Notes: generated by a model not told the origin, from the letters alone. Shown: positions 16,905 to 26,722, numbered from the stretch's first letter. The stretch: DNA of 43,712 bases from Deinococcus detaillensis (GCF_007280555.1 NZ_VKDB01000025.1:1-43712); one strand, 5' to 3'. Program-made: numbers and translations.

Positions 16905-18002
16905 ATGAAGAATTCAACTGGACTCAAATTGGCCGCCGCGCTGCTTGGCACTGGGCTGCTGGCGGGCTGCACCATGTCGGGGCCGAGCAATATCAGCGTC
17001 CATGAAGTGCTGCTGTACGGCTCCTCGCAAGACCGCCTCGCCTGGGTCTACGGCAACTTGTCGGGCGGTCAGGGCAGCCTCAGCATTGACGGCAAGGCGC
17101 TGGCCCTGCGCCCGCAGACCGCTGGAGATTTGGCGACGCCTGGCAGCTTGAATGTGGGCGGCGCGAACGTCTACAAGGGCCGCACCCGCAGCTTGTTGCC
17201 GCCTGAGAGCGTGGTGCAGCAGGGCACGGCCAATGCCTACACCATCAGCGCCACGCAAGACATCGACGCCACTTACCTCGTCAGTGGCGGCACGTGGTAT
17301 CAGCTCAGCGGCGCACTGGCGGCGGGCAGCAGCGTGCAGGCCAGCGCCCAAACCGTGAGCGGCTTGGTGGGCGCGGGCCAACTGACTGGCAGCGAGGCTG
17401 CCGTCCTGAGCGGCGTGTTGGCTAAGCAAGGCGTTTTGGTGGTCACGGTGTTGCCCGCTGGCGCTTTGCCTGACGCGGCGCTGAAAGTCGAGCCTGCACC
17501 CACTGAAACCAAGCGCACCGGCCTTTACTTGCAGCCGCTCTCGGTGGCCACCGCCACGTCGACGACCACCACGACCACTGGAGGCAATGTGAGCAGCATC
17601 CCAGCCACGAGCAGCACGGTGGGCTTCCGTGAAGTGGCCAGCGGCAACAACGCTCAGGCCAGCAGCGTCAGCGTGGTGTTGGCCAACAGCCAGAGCGCCC
17701 TAGATGCTCTGTGGAACACGGCCTACGCCCGCCAAGTTCCCGTTCCGCCAACGCCGATTATCGTCAGCCAAACCGCAGTGGGGATTTTCCTCGGCAGCCG
17801 CCCGACCGGGGGCTACGGCCTGACGGTGCAGTCGGTGCGGGCCAGCGGCTCGGCCTTAGAGATCACTGTCAATCTGCGCTCTCCCGGTTCCGGCACCATC
17901 ACCACCCAGTCCATCACCAGTCCCTGGACCATCGTCTCGGTGCAGGGCCTCTACCGCACAGTGACGGTGCGCGACCAGAACGGGCAGTTGCTGATTCCCT
18001 AG
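16905..18002 (+). CDS. Lipoprotein with PrcB_C-like domain
   Basis: 365 residues. The N-terminus is a lipoprotein signal with lipobox LLAGC (Cys22), so the protein should be anchored to the outer face of the membrane. A central Ser/Thr/Gly/Ala-rich region includes a Thr-rich linker at ~217-230. Residues ~240-350 match the PrcB C-terminal domain pattern (GSRPTGGYGLTVQSV and a late TTQSITSPWTIVSV). In spirochaetes PrcB supports the PrtP protease; in Deinococcus such proteins are of unknown role and may be protease-associated or inhibitors. TAAGCT lies 6 nt before ATG, and GAGG also lies in that gap. A DsbA/DsbB pair follows 70 bp downstream. Confidence 0.75.
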   Translation: MKNSTGLKLAAALLGTGLLAGCTMSGPSNISVHEVLLYGSSQDRLAWVYGNLSGGQGSLSIDGKALALRPQTAGDLATPGSLNVGGANVYKGRTRSLLPPESVVQQGTANAYTISATQDIDATYLVSGGTWYQLSGALAAGSSVQASAQTVSGLVGAGQLTGSEAAVLSGVLAKQGVLVVTVLPAGALPDAALKVEPAPTETKRTGLYLQPLSVATATSTTTTTTGGNVSSIPATSSTVGFREVASGNNAQASSVSVVLANSQSALDALWNTAYARQVPVPPTPIIVSQTAVGIFLGSRPTGGYGLTVQSVRASGSALEITVNLRSPGSGTITTQSITSPWTIVSVQGLYRTVTVRDQNGQLLIP

Positions 18003-18058
18003 CGTGCTGGCTCAGGTGTTCTCATCTGGGCCGGGTGATCTGCCGCCGCCTCAACCTT

Positions 18059-18064
18059 TAGACT
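18059..18064 (+). promoter_or_regulatory. -10 box TAGACT of the DsbA/DsbB pair
   Basis: TAGACT ends 8 nt before the ATG at 18073. Confidence 0.5.
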
Positions 18065-18072
18065 GAGCCACT

Positions 18073-18765
18073 ATGACCAGACTCAACGGCGGCAACTCCA
18101 ACAACCGTATTTTTTTAGTCGTCGGCACTCTGGTGGCGCTGCTCCTGATCGGCATCACCGTTTGGGCGGTGCAGCGCGGACAAACCAGCACGCCGACCAG
18201 CGCCGGAACCAAGACCTTTGATTTGAAGGGCCAGCCGTTTATCGGTAAAGAGGACGCGCCGGTGACCTTGGTGACGTTTGAAGATTTCAAGTGCCCCAAC
18301 TGTAAGAACTTTGAGGAGACCATCTTCCCCACCATCAAGTCCAAGTACATTGATACTGGAAAAGCCAAACTCTATAAAATCAACTTTCCGTTTTTGGGTG
18401 ACCGGCTAACCCCCAATGACTCGGTGCTGGCGGCTGAAGCGGCGGAATGCGCGTACGACCAGACCGGCAACGAGGGCTATGAAGGCATGTCCACCATCAT
18501 CTTCCGCGCTCAGGGTGATGAAAGCCAGGTTTGGGCCACCAAAGAGAAACTCGAGGAGTTGGCGGGCAGCGTGGACGGCCTCGACATGGCCAAGTTCAAG
18601 ACCTGCTTGGACACCGACGCCACCAAGGCCCGCGTGGAAGCCGACAAAAAGCAGGCCACCGATGCCGGCGTCAATGCCACCCCCAGCGTGTTCGTCAACG
18701 GCGTTTTGACCACTGATTTCAGCGCAGAGACGATTGGCAAGGCGATTGACGCCGCCGCCAAATAA
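18073..18765 (+). CDS. DsbA-family thiol:disulfide oxidoreductase (BdbD-like)
   Basis: 230 residues. An N-terminal membrane anchor (residues ~13-33) precedes a thioredoxin-fold domain with the active site CPNC (C74-C77, in [12 protein letters not shown]) and the cis-proline loop [10 protein letters not shown]. Two further cysteines occur (AECAYD and KTCLDT), which may form a structural disulfide. The enzyme would oxidise cysteines of exported proteins, with electrons passed to the DsbB-like protein encoded 6 nt downstream. TAGACT lies 8 nt before ATG, a leaderless start. Confidence 0.92.
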   Translation: MTRLNGGNSNNRIFLVVGTLVALLLIGITVWAVQRGQTSTPTSAGTKTFDLKGQPFIGKEDAPVTLVTFEDFKCPNCKNFEETIFPTIKSKYIDTGKAKLYKINFPFLGDRLTPNDSVLAAEAAECAYDQTGNEGYEGMSTIIFRAQGDESQVWATKEKLEELAGSVDGLDMAKFKTCLDTDATKARVEADKKQATDAGVNATPSVFVNGVLTTDFSAETIGKAIDAAAK

Positions 18766-18771
18766 GCACCA

Positions 18772-19221
18772 ATGACCCGCGATAACCGGTTGTATCTGGC
18801 GTGGGTTGTGGCCCTGATCGCTACACTGGGCAGCTTGTACTTCTCCGAGATTCGCTCGTTCGTGCCATGCATCCTGTGTTGGTTCCAACGGATTTTCATG
18901 TACCCGCTGGCGATCATCTTGGGTGTGGCGGCCCTGCGCGGCGATTTCAGCGTACGGGTTTACGCACTCAGTTTGGCCGCCGTCGGCTGGCTGATTGCCC
19001 TTTACCAAAACTTGGAGGTCTGGGGCGTGGTGCAAACGCTCAAGGCCTGCACGGTCGGCCCTATCGGCACCGGCTGCGACGCCAAGTGGCCGATCTTCGG
19101 CGCAGGACTCAGCGGCGTGTCCAACATCATTACTATTCCGGTGCTAAGCCTCACGGCCTTCACACTGATTATTGGTTTGCTGAGTTGGCCCCGTCATAAG
19201 GTCGAGCAGGTCCGAGTGTAA
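18772..19221 (+). CDS. DsbB/BdbC-family quinone-linked disulfide oxidase
   Basis: 149 residues with four predicted membrane helices. The first periplasmic cysteine pair is [10 protein letters not shown] (C33-C36), the CxxC that contacts quinone and the preceding conserved residues of the DsbB family. The second pair is C93 and C102 ([12 protein letters not shown]). It would reoxidise the DsbA-like partner and hand electrons to menaquinone. The 6-nt gap to that gene shows an operon. Confidence 0.92.
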   Translation: MTRDNRLYLAWVVALIATLGSLYFSEIRSFVPCILCWFQRIFMYPLAIILGVAALRGDFSVRVYALSLAAVGWLIALYQNLEVWGVVQTLKACTVGPIGTGCDAKWPIFGAGLSGVSNIITIPVLSLTAFTLIIGLLSWPRHKVEQVRV

Positions 19222-19232
19222 TGCTGCGCCTC

Positions 19233-19261
19233 TTGCCTGGTCGCTGTTTGCGTGCTAGCTT
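19233..19261 (+). promoter_or_regulatory. Promoter of infA and the alpha operon
   Basis: TTGCCT (19233-19238), a 17-bp spacer and TAGCTT (19256-19261) give a vegetative promoter with a leader of about 26 nt before the infA start. Confidence 0.45.
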
Positions 19262-19293
19262 TACGTTTGGCTTGTTCCAAGCCGGGAGGTTTC

Positions 19294-19554
19294 GTGGCGA
19301 GAAGAAGAGCACCAGACGGACGTGAATCCAAACGCAAGAAGGAAGACGCCGATACCGTTCGCGCCGAAGGCGTAGTGGAAGAAGCGCTGCCCAACACCAC
19401 CTTCCGCGTGAAGTTGGACACTGGGCATGATCTCTTGGCGTATATCAGCGGCAAGATGCGAATTCACTACATTCGTATTTTGCCCGGAGACCGCGTGGTT
19501 CTGGAGATCTCGCCTTACGACACTTCACGCGGGCGCATCGTCTACCGCCGCTAA
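19294..19554 (+). CDS. infA: Translation initiation factor IF-1
   Basis: 86 residues, an OB-fold protein that binds the ribosomal A site with IF-2 and IF-3. The core [20 protein letters not shown]...[20 protein letters not shown] is diagnostic. The start is GTG at 19294 ([10 protein letters not shown]), placed 4 nt after GGGAGGT; the longer frame to 19252 lacks a ribosome site. The basic N-terminal extension of ~15 residues is longer than in E. coli. It leads the alpha-operon ribosomal genes; a 172-bp gap separates it from rpmJ in which I see nothing definite. Confidence 0.95.
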   Translation: MARRRAPDGRESKRKKEDADTVRAEGVVEEALPNTTFRVKLDTGHDLLAYISGKMRIHYIRILPGDRVVLEISPYDTSRGRIVYRR

Positions 19555-19726
19555 GCGCGGGAAACGGTCAAAAGCGCGGTGGCCCGCTCAAGCTGCTTTG
19601 CGGCAGCAAGGTTACCAACCAGATTCCTCACAACCTAAGGGTGCCGGGGGGTCGAGCGTCGGCCACGTTGCTGAGTCAGTGTTTTTCAGTGGTGCAGCAG
19701 CAAGGCGGCGCGAGGAGGAAGGATAG

Positions 19727-19840
19727 ATGAAGGTTCGCAGCAGTGTGAAGAAAATGTGCGACAAATGCAAAGTCATTCGTCGTCATGGTCGCGTGATCGT
19801 GATTTGCGAAAACGTGAAGCATAAGCAGAGGCAAGGTTAA
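19727..19840 (+). CDS. rpmJ: 50S ribosomal protein L36
   Basis: A 37-residue zinc-ribbon protein of the large subunit. Zinc ligands are the pair CDKC (C11, C14), then C27 and H32 (CENVKH). This is the zinc-binding (C+) form. A strong GGAGGAAGG site lies before ATG. The stop codon overlaps the rpsM start (TAATG), showing translational coupling. Confidence 0.96.
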   Translation: MKVRSSVKKMCDKCKVIRRHGRVIVICENVKHKQRQG

Positions 19841-20220
19841 TGGCCCGTATTGCCGGCGTTGACTTACCCCGCGAGAAGCGCATCCAAATTGGCCTGCGCT
19901 ATATCTACGGCATCGGGCCAACCCGTGCCGATCAGGTTCTGGCGACCACGGGTATCAGCCCCGATACCCGCGTCAAGAACTTGACCGAAGCCGAAACCAC
20001 CCAGCTGCGCGACGCCATCGAGAAAGTCTACAAAGTCGAAGGCGACCTGCGCAGCGAAGTGGGACAGAACATCAAGCGTTTGATGGACATCGGCGCTTAC
20101 CGTGGTTTGCGTCACCGCCGTGGTTTGCCGGTGCGTGGTCAGCGTACCAAGACCAACGCCCGCACCCGCAAGGGGCCGCGCAAGACTGTGGCTGGCAAGA
20201 AAAAGGCCGCGAGGAAGTAA
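19840..20220 (+). CDS. rpsM: 30S ribosomal protein S13
   Basis: 126 residues. The N-terminus [19 protein letters not shown], helix-two-turn-helix [13 protein letters not shown] and the C-terminal basic tail ([19 protein letters not shown]) are typical. It forms bridges between the 30S head and the 50S subunit. It is coupled to rpmJ by overlap and lies 3 nt before rpsK. Confidence 0.98.
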   Translation: MARIAGVDLPREKRIQIGLRYIYGIGPTRADQVLATTGISPDTRVKNLTEAETTQLRDAIEKVYKVEGDLRSEVGQNIKRLMDIGAYRGLRHRRGLPVRGQRTKTNARTRKGPRKTVAGKKKAARK

Positions 20221-20223
20221 ATC

Positions 20224-20613
20224 ATGGCCAAGACCACCAAAAGAGCGCCCCGCGCCAAGCGCCGCAATATCAGCGCGGGCCGCGCCTATATCCACGCCAG
20301 CTACAACAACACCATCGTCACCATCACCGACGTCGAGGGCAATTCTGTGGCCTGGTCGTCGGGCGGCACCATCGGCTATAAAGGCAGCAAGAAGGGCACG
20401 CCCTACGCGGCCCAACTCGCCGCCGCCGACGCCGTGAAAAAAGCCCAAGGCTTCGGCATGAATATCGTCGACGTGGTCGTTCGTGGTTCGGGTTCGGGCC
20501 GCGAGCAAGCCATCCGTGCTATTCAGGCCTCAGGTATCGAAGTCAAGTCCATCATGGACGACACTCCTGTGCCGCACAACGGCTGCCGTCCCAAGAAGAA
20601 GCACCGCGCCTAA
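20224..20613 (+). CDS. rpsK: 30S ribosomal protein S11
   Basis: 129 residues. Conserved segments are [39 protein letters not shown], and the C-terminal [16 protein letters not shown]. It lines the mRNA exit side of the 30S platform. The basic N-terminus is Deinococcus-like. A hairpin with a T5 tract begins 33 nt after the stop. Confidence 0.98.
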   Translation: MAKTTKRAPRAKRRNISAGRAYIHASYNNTIVTITDVEGNSVAWSSGGTIGYKGSKKGTPYAAQLAAADAVKKAQGFGMNIVDVVVRGSGSGREQAIRAIQASGIEVKSIMDDTPVPHNGCRPKKKHRA

Positions 20614-20645
20614 AACCTACCGCCGCGTTCTGGCCCGTCAAGTTC

Positions 20646-20675
20646 TGTGACGTCCTTCTTTGATGTCGCATTTTT
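20646..20675 (+). terminator. Terminator-like hairpin between rpsK and rpsD
   Basis: TGTGACGTC (20646-20654) pairs at all nine positions (two G-U) with GATGTCGCA (20662-20670) around a 7-nt loop and is followed by TTTTT. It could end or attenuate transcription inside the alpha operon. Confidence 0.5.
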
Positions 20676-20804
20676 GGCAGCACCTTTGCCTCAATAATTT
20701 TGACAGAGACAACATCCGCGCCACGCGGAGACGGTTTCCAGAGCGCTGCATCTTGGTCACTGCCGAGCACAAAAGAGCAGTCAGACCACACCCTGAGGAG
20801 AAAA

Positions 20805-21422
20805 ATGGGTCGTTTCCGTGGTTCCATCACCAAACAAAGCCGCCGCGAAGGGATTAACCTTGCGGAGACTGAGAAAGTCCAAAAGTATCTCGACAAGCGC
20901 CCCTACGCGCCGGGTCAGCACGGGCAGCGCCGCAAGGGCCGCCCCAGCGACTACAGCGTGCGTCTGCGCGAAAAGCAAAAGCTCTCGCGCCTCTACGGCA
21001 TGGGCGAAAAGCAGTTTCGCAACCTCTTTGAAGAAGCGTCCAACGTTCCCGGCGTGACCGGCACGGTGTTCTTGCAACTCCTCGAGCGCCGCCTCGATAA
21101 CGTGGTGTTCCGGATGGGCTTTGCCAGCACCCGCCGTCAGGCCCGTCAATTTGTGGGACACGGCCATATTTTGGTCAACGGCAAAAAAGTCGACATCGCC
21201 TCTTACCGCGTCAAAATCGGCGACCAAGTCAGCGTTTTTGATAAGAGCCGCCAAATGGGCTTTGTCCAGGAAAATATGGACGCCATGAAGCGCCGCCGGG
21301 TCAGCCCCTGGATCGAGATGAACCCGGAGACCTTTACTGGCACCTTTTCACGTCTGCCTGCCCGCGAAGATCTGGCGTTGCCGATCAACGAGAACTTCAT
21401 CATCGAATACTACTCGCGTTAA
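20805..21422 (+). CDS. rpsD: 30S ribosomal protein S4
   Basis: 205 residues, a primary 16S rRNA-binding protein and, in many bacteria, the alpha-operon repressor. The S4 RNA-binding domain is seen in [37 protein letters not shown]. The ATG at 20805 follows TGAGGAG and gives the standard MGRFRGS start; the open frame extends to 20700 but without similarity. The N-terminus has no zinc cysteines (C- form). The 191-bp gap upstream holds a terminator-like hairpin, a TTGACA hexamer and a small stem (CCGCG/CGCGG, 20716-20728), a candidate site for separate control. Confidence 0.97.
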   Translation: MGRFRGSITKQSRREGINLAETEKVQKYLDKRPYAPGQHGQRRKGRPSDYSVRLREKQKLSRLYGMGEKQFRNLFEEASNVPGVTGTVFLQLLERRLDNVVFRMGFASTRRQARQFVGHGHILVNGKKVDIASYRVKIGDQVSVFDKSRQMGFVQENMDAMKRRRVSPWIEMNPETFTGTFSRLPAREDLALPINENFIIEYYSR

Positions 21423-21442
21423 GAACGGAACGGAGGTTCTGC

Positions 21443-22447
<1,005 letters not shown>

Positions 22448-22456
22448 CGTTTCCCT

Positions 22457-22495
22457 TCCGGCCCGCTCTGCATTTCAGGGCAGGCCGGATTTTGC
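22457..22495 (+). terminator. Attenuator-like hairpin between rpoA and rplQ
   Basis: TCCGGCC (22457-22463) pairs perfectly with GGCCGGA (22483-22489), with an inner CTG/CAG pairing, followed by TTTTGCT. It could reduce read-through into rplQ or protect the rpoA mRNA end. Confidence 0.45.
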
Positions 22496-22510
22496 TAAAG
22501 GAGAATCAAC

Positions 22511-22861
22511 ATGCGTCACGGACGTAGAGGGCGCAAGCTCAACCGCAACTCGAGCGCTCGCACCGCGCTGGCCCGCGCTCAGGCCACCGCCTTGCTGCGC
22601 GAAGGCCGCATTCAGACCACCGTCGCTAAAGCCAAAGAGCTGCGGCCTTACGTGGAAAAGATCATCACCACCGCCAAAGCGGGCGGCCTGCACGCCCGCC
22701 GCCTGTGCGCCGAGGACATTCAGGACAACGCCGTGCTGCGTAAACTGATGGACGAAGTGGCCCCCAAGTACGCTGAGCGTCCCGGTGGCTACACCCGCAT
22801 CCTGAAAGTGGGCGTGCGCCGGGGCGACTCGGCTCCGCTGGCTTTGATCGAACTGGTGTAA
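22511..22861 (+). CDS. rplQ: 50S ribosomal protein L17
   Basis: 116 residues: [18 protein letters not shown] start, [17 protein letters not shown] and [16 protein letters not shown] are diagnostic. It lies near the peptide exit tunnel. AAAGGAG precedes the ATG. It is the last gene of the ribosomal cluster and is followed by a good terminator. Confidence 0.98.
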   Translation: MRHGRRGRKLNRNSSARTALARAQATALLREGRIQTTVAKAKELRPYVEKIITTAKAGGLHARRLCAEDIQDNAVLRKLMDEVAPKYAERPGGYTRILKVGVRRGDSAPLALIELV

Positions 22862-22876
22862 ACGAGCAAGTGAGCA

Positions 22877-22906
22877 AGCCCCTGCCGATTGGTGGGGGCT
22901 TTTTTG
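22877..22906 (+). terminator. Terminator of the alpha operon
   Basis: AGCCCCTGCC pairs with GGTGGGGGCT (two G-U pairs) around GATT, followed by TTTTTG. It begins 15 nt after the rplQ stop. Confidence 0.8.
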
Positions 22907-22915
22907 TTTGTGTAC

Positions 22916-23740
22916 TCAGAGTGCTGATACGTAGATTGGAGTAAGTTTGTCTAGATGCAAGCCGAGCTTCAAATCTTCAACTTGCTCATCGGCGGTGTCG
23001 CCCCAAGCTTGTAGGGTCAATTGAGTAGCTTTTGCCGACAGCGCTGCTTGACAGACTGAAAGAAGTAAGGCCCGCCTAAGCGCTGTGTGCCTTACATCTG
23101 AGCGTACCCCCGGCGTGCTGAACGATACCTGCTTCCCTTCTCTCCAAGCCCGACAAATACCAGCAGGCACGTCTAAAGCGTCGTAGGCCAGCCGGCTGAG
23201 GGTATCGTCACAGCCTCCTGCGTTTGGCTGTACGTCATTGGCTGTGGCGGAGGTGTGGCCAATCCGGTCAGAATAGCTGTGTTGTGCGGAAAGTCGGTCT
23301 TCCAGCGCTTCTACTTCATTTAAAGCGACAATCCTAAAGCCTTTTGGAATTTCAGGTAAAGAGATAGGAACTGGGCCGCTCATGCATGTATAGGCGCTGA
23401 ATGGCCGTAATCCGGCAGCCTCTAGTGCTGCGACTGGTAGTAAGTGAGTTTCTGCGTAAGCATAAAGCTGTGTTTGAGTGCTCAGCGCAGCACGAAGCAG
23501 AATTACAGCAGCTTCATTCTGCAGTGAGGTGGGAAATGCGCCGCCTACCAGTTCTGCACCATAAGAAGGTGATGGCCGGAGCCCTAATGCTCCTAACGTT
23601 TCACCGACCTCATCCTGAACCAGCCAAGCCAGCGTCAATTGCTCGGTCGTAGCTTCAAAGTCCTGCTCAGGGCAACCATACAAACGGGCAAAGGTGGGAA
23701 GTGCCGCTTGAGGTGACAGGGCGGTGATTTTAAGGAACAT
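22916..23740 (-). CDS. Unrecognised GNAT-like protein
   Basis: 274 residues, no signal peptide or membrane helix. The pattern of strands and helices, with WLVQDEVGETLGALGLRPS, then ALEAAGLRPFSAYTC in the first half and RRALLLSVCQAALSAKATQLTLQAWGD in the second, suggests one or two GNAT-type acetyltransferase folds. No clear acetyl-CoA loop (R/QxxGxG/A) is seen, so the activity is doubtful. Codon use and GC content look lower than in the neighbours, which may mean transfer. TACAGT lies 5 nt before the ATG. The gene faces the ribosomal terminator. Confidence 0.6.
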   Translation of the reverse strand: MFLKITALSPQAALPTFARLYGCPEQDFEATTEQLTLAWLVQDEVGETLGALGLRPSPSYGAELVGGAFPTSLQNEAAVILLRAALSTQTQLYAYAETHLLPVAALEAAGLRPFSAYTCMSGPVPISLPEIPKGFRIVALNEVEALEDRLSAQHSYSDRIGHTSATANDVQPNAGGCDDTLSRLAYDALDVPAGICRAWREGKQVSFSTPGVRSDVRHTALRRALLLSVCQAALSAKATQLTLQAWGDTADEQVEDLKLGLHLDKLTPIYVSAL

Positions 23741-23967
23741 GGGTCACTGTAGCCCGATAAAGTCTCTTTTCTACCCAGACGTGTTTTCTAGCCATTAAAG
23801 ATGCACCGAGTATCTGCCACAACTTATCGGTAAGCGTGTGTGACAGGTTGCACGGTAGACGAAGTAAGCAGCGCCGAAGAAGCTGAGAAACTTCCTTGCA
23901 TCCGCAGTACACACCGATGTTTTTGCGCCTTCTCTGCTCGGAACTGCGCCGTCCCCTGCCAGAGCGC

Positions 23968-23973
23968 TAGACT
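23968..23973 (+). promoter_or_regulatory. -10 box TAGACT of the small membrane protein gene
   Basis: TAGACT ends 7 nt before the GTG at 23981. Confidence 0.5.
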
Positions 23974-23980
23974 TACAGGC

Positions 23981-24427
23981 GTGACTTGGTTTTATCTCCT
24001 CACCAGTATTTTGATGGGCCTTGCCCTGCTGGCTTTGCTGCTGCGCCCCGATCCTCAGCGCCCGCTGACGCTGTGGCTGCTGGCGGCCCTCCTGCCGGTG
24101 CTGGTGGCCGTTACGGCGGCGATGTTTGGGCAAGCGCAGGCGCAGCGCACCCTCTCGGCCTTTAATCCAGCGCTTCAAGACCGCGCTCTGGCGTGGCGCG
24201 ATGCGGGCGGCTCAGAAAACACCTCCACCCTCTCGCTGGGCGGATTAGACGCCGCCTGCGTGGTGCGGGCTGCTCAGCGCGGCGGCACTTACCAGCTCAG
24301 CAATTCCACGCTGTTCGTGCCGCACGGCGCTCAACTTCTGGGGCCTTGGCCCAGCCGCGCCGAATCGGACGCGCTGATGCTCAGCGGACAACTCAATTGC
24401 CGCAGGGTCAGCGTGGCGGGCGAGTAA
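23981..24427 (+). CDS. Small membrane protein of unknown function
   Basis: 148 residues with two N-terminal membrane helices (~3-21 and ~30-50), then a soluble domain of about 95 residues with two cysteines (DAACVV and QLNCRR) that would lie outside the cytoplasm. No family is recognised. The GTG at 23981 is chosen over the longer frame from 23840 because it begins directly at a helix (MTWFYLLTSILMG) and because TAGACT lies 7 nt upstream. A palindromic repeat starts 19 bp after the stop. Confidence 0.7.
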   Translation: MTWFYLLTSILMGLALLALLLRPDPQRPLTLWLLAALLPVLVAVTAAMFGQAQAQRTLSAFNPALQDRALAWRDAGGSENTSTLSLGGLDAACVVRAAQRGGTYQLSNSTLFVPHGAQLLGPWPSRAESDALMLSGQLNCRRVSVAGE

Positions 24428-24445
24428 GCAGACGCCCTTAGGCGT

Positions 24446-24575
24446 TTAGAGCATTTGTCGTAAAAGTTGCAAGACTTTTATGACCGAGTGAAGCGAGTGA
24501 AATACGTGTTAGAGCAGATGGGAGTGGAATTGGTGGGGTGCTTTTCCACACCAATGGAACGGACAAATGCTCTAA
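24446..24575. repeat. Short palindromic repeat element A
   Basis: A 130-bp non-coding element with 14-bp perfect terminal inverted repeats (TTAGAGCATTTGTC at 24446-24459; its complement at 24562-24575). Module 1 has an 11-bp hairpin (24457-24484) and ACCGAGTGAAGCGAG. Module 2 starts with a direct copy of the arm (TTAGAGCA, 24509-24516), then GATGGGAGTGGA and an inner stem (ATTGGTG...CACCAAT). The same order of parts occurs in element B. It resembles the small non-coding repeats known in D. radiodurans. Its right arm supplies the stop codon of the LysM/M23 gene. Confidence 0.75.
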
Positions 24576-25795
24576 GGCCACAGCCGGTCAATCCAGTCGG
24601 CGGGATTGGTGGCCTCGCCGCGCACCCGGACTTCGAGGTGCAGATGCGGCCCCTCGGAGATGCCGGTGGTGCCGACTTTACCGATGACGTCGCCGCGTTT
24701 GACGCTTTGACCGACTTTCACCAAGATTTTGGATTGGTGGAAATACAAACTGCTGATTCCGCCGCCGTGATCAATCATCACCAAGCCGCCGCGCACCGGA
24801 TACATTCCGGCGATGACCACCGTGCCGTCATTGATGGCCTTGATGGAGCTGCCGAGTTTGGCGGGAAAATCCGCGCCGTAGTGGTACGTGACTGGACTGC
24901 CGGGCGTATAGGTACGGCTCTGGCCGAATGACCCCGGAATGACCGGATTGGGCAGCGGCGCGGCAAAGGGCCTGACCCACAGCGGTAAGCCGCGATTCAG
25001 GTAAGCCTTGTTGACCATGGCGTCCTCAGCGGCTTTACCCGGATCAGTCAGTTTTTTGGCGACCTGCGGCGAGAGCTGCAACTTGACCACTGGGCCGCGT
25101 GCTTTGCTGGTCAGCGGAATGATGCCGCGCACCACTTCGCTCCCCAGTTTGATTTCCACGATCACGGGGGTGGTTTTGCCCAGCACCACCCGCCCCGGCA
25201 CCACGTAGACCCCCGCCGCGCCGGAAGGGGTCAGCACTTCGTTGGGCTGGCGCACGTCCTCACTGAGTTCGCTGGGAAAGCTGACCTTGACCTGTTCAGC
25301 GCCCCCGCCGGTCAGCTTGATGATAAAAGCGTCGCCCATACTCAGCTGGCTGGGCAGCTTGACCTCAACGTCACCGACTTTAAAGGTGCTGCCGCTGCGG
25401 ATGGTGACGGGAGGGCTGCTCGGCGTGGGAGGCAGCGTTTTGGTAACGATGAGGGTGGGCGGCGGCGCAGTGGGCGGTGCAACTGGCTTCTCGGCGGGTT
25501 TGGCCGGTTCAGCTGGCGGCGTGAGCGTAAAGCCGGAGGGCGGAGTGGCGGCAGGTTTGGGTAGTGTAGCGGGCGACGGCGGGGCCGTTGGCAAGCGCTC
25601 GGCAGTACTCAGGCGCAGCTGCTGACCAAGCGCCAGATTGTCGGAGGTGAGGTTGTTGAGGCGGCGCAGGTCTTCTACTTTCAGATTGTTATTGCGGGCC
25701 AAACTGTAGAGCGTATCGCCCTTTTTGACGGTGTATGCGCCCGCCGCGCCGAGCAGGAGCAGTGCCAGAGGAACGGTGAGCAGGGTGGCCTTCAT
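24572..25795 (-). CDS. Secreted LysM/M23 metallopeptidase
   Basis: 407 residues. A signal peptide (MKATLLTVPLALLLLGAAGA) precedes a LysM domain (YTVKKGDTLYSLARNNNL...LGQQLRLS), then a Pro/Ala-rich linker (~70-135) and a beta-rich middle region. The C-terminal M23 domain has zinc ligands in HYGADFP and GPHLHLEVR. It would bind and cut or remodel peptidoglycan. The ATG at 25795 is chosen over 25828 because it starts the signal peptide and has TATGCT 6 nt upstream. The stop codon TAG lies within palindromic element A, so the element may have trimmed or extended the C-terminus (ends ...NPADWIDRLWP). Confidence 0.92.
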   Translation of the reverse strand: MKATLLTVPLALLLLGAAGAYTVKKGDTLYSLARNNNLKVEDLRRLNNLTSDNLALGQQLRLSTAERLPTAPPSPATLPKPAATPPSGFTLTPPAEPAKPAEKPVAPPTAPPPTLIVTKTLPPTPSSPPVTIRSGSTFKVGDVEVKLPSQLSMGDAFIIKLTGGGAEQVKVSFPSELSEDVRQPNEVLTPSGAAGVYVVPGRVVLGKTTPVIVEIKLGSEVVRGIIPLTSKARGPVVKLQLSPQVAKKLTDPGKAAEDAMVNKAYLNRGLPLWVRPFAAPLPNPVIPGSFGQSRTYTPGSPVTYHYGADFPAKLGSSIKAINDGTVVIAGMYPVRGGLVMIDHGGGISSLYFHQSKILVKVGQSVKRGDVIGKVGTTGISEGPHLHLEVRVRGEATNPADWIDRLWP

Positions 25796-25884
25796 CAGCC
25801 GAGCATAACGGCCTGAGATGAGCTTCACCCCTCATCAGGTGAGAGCCAGCTTAAGGCCGCTGGGCCGATGTCGAGCGCTGCGCT

Positions 25885-26322
25885 TCAACTTTCCAGCGTT
25901 AAAGTGACTGGGCCATCGTTGACCAGTGAGACGCTCATGTGCGCTCCAAACACGCCTTCATCCACCTGCACACCCAGCGAGCGCAAGGCAGCATTGAACT
26001 CGGCGTACAGGGCTTTGCCTTGTTCCGGCGGCGCGGCTCCCAGAAAACTGGGGCGGTTGCCGCGTGAAGTATCGGCGAACAAAGTGAACTGCGAAATGCT
26101 CAGTATGCCGCCGCCTATGTCGGCCAGGGAGCGGTTCATTTTGCCGTTGTCGTCATTAAAAATTCGCAGCTTGACCAGTTTGGCGGCCAGTTGACGGGCC
26201 GTCTCGGGGGTGTCTTGAGGAGCGACGCCCAGCAGCACCAGCAGGCCCGCTCCGATTTGGCCAGTCACCGTGCCGTCTACTTCGCAGCTCGCCCCAGTGA
26301 CCCGCTGAACCACGGCCCGCAC
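25885..26322 (-). CDS. dtd: D-aminoacyl-tRNA deacylase
   Basis: 145 residues; hydrolyses D-aminoacyl-tRNA (and Gly-tRNA-Ala) as a chirality proofreader. It starts with MRAVVQRV and has the catalytic-site motifs [10 protein letters not shown] and NDGPVTL (the GP-motif carrying the cross-subunit cis Gly-Pro). Length and motifs are complete. The start lies 1 nt after the stop of the DUF1844-like gene, so the two form an operon. Confidence 0.96.
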   Translation of the reverse strand: MRAVVQRVTGASCEVDGTVTGQIGAGLLVLLGVAPQDTPETARQLAAKLVKLRIFNDDNGKMNRSLADIGGGILSISQFTLFADTSRGNRPSFLGAAPPEQGKALYAEFNAALRSLGVQVDEGVFGAHMSVSLVNDGPVTLTLES

Positions 26323-26323
26323 G

Positions 26324-26581
26324 TTAGTTGTGCAGCCGTTCGCGCAGCGAGGTTACGGCGTTGCTCAGCACCTCGGCTTCGGTGAAGTCTAAATTGCCTC
26401 GCGTTTTTTCGGCCAACATGCTCAGGAGCTTTAAGGATCGGTCAGCGGTCTGTCGGGCACGGTCGGCCGCCAGCAGGCCGTCACGGTTGGCGCTGGCCGT
26501 GGCCGCGTTGATGTCGCCCAGCGCCGCCTCAGCAGTGGCCTGAAGCGAGTGAACGAGGCCGAGGAATTCAGGATTTGCCAT
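26324..26581 (-). CDS. DUF1844-like small protein
   Basis: 85 residues, helical. The pattern [20 protein letters not shown]...[42 protein letters not shown] follows the DUF1844 family (LG, then KTxGNL and a terminal LR motif). The function of the family is unknown. TACCAT lies 6 nt before ATG. It precedes dtd by 1 nt and is probably co-translated. Confidence 0.75.
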   Translation of the reverse strand: MANPEFLGLVHSLQATAEAALGDINAATASANRDGLLAADRARQTADRSLKLLSMLAEKTRGNLDFTEAEVLSNAVTSLRERLHN

Positions 26582-26626
26582 GAGTGAATGGTAGCAAGGT
26601 GGACGTGGGCTGTGGGGAGAGCAGGC

Positions 26627-26722
26627 TCAGTCTTGTCCTGCTGGCGGAGTTTCCTGCAGGGCCTTCAGCAAACGGGTATTCAGTGCGGTGAGCGGCAGCC
26701 AAACGTAGGGCCAGCGCTCGGG
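26627..26722 (-). pseudogene. Possible C-terminal gene fragment
   Basis: A 31-codon open stretch ends with TGA and reads like a protein tail (RWPYVWLPLTALNTRLLKAL...). A stop codon in the same frame lies directly upstream. It may be a remnant of a lost gene in the dtd direction, or chance. Confidence 0.25.

Noticed and set aside
20700..20804. N-terminal extension of S4
   Set aside because: Not S4-like; the Shine-Dalgarno at ~20794 and the conserved MGRFRGS start fix the start at 20805.
24467..24931. 154-codon plus-strand ORF across element A
   Set aside because: Runs through the palindromic repeat and antisense to the M23 domain; no ribosome site.
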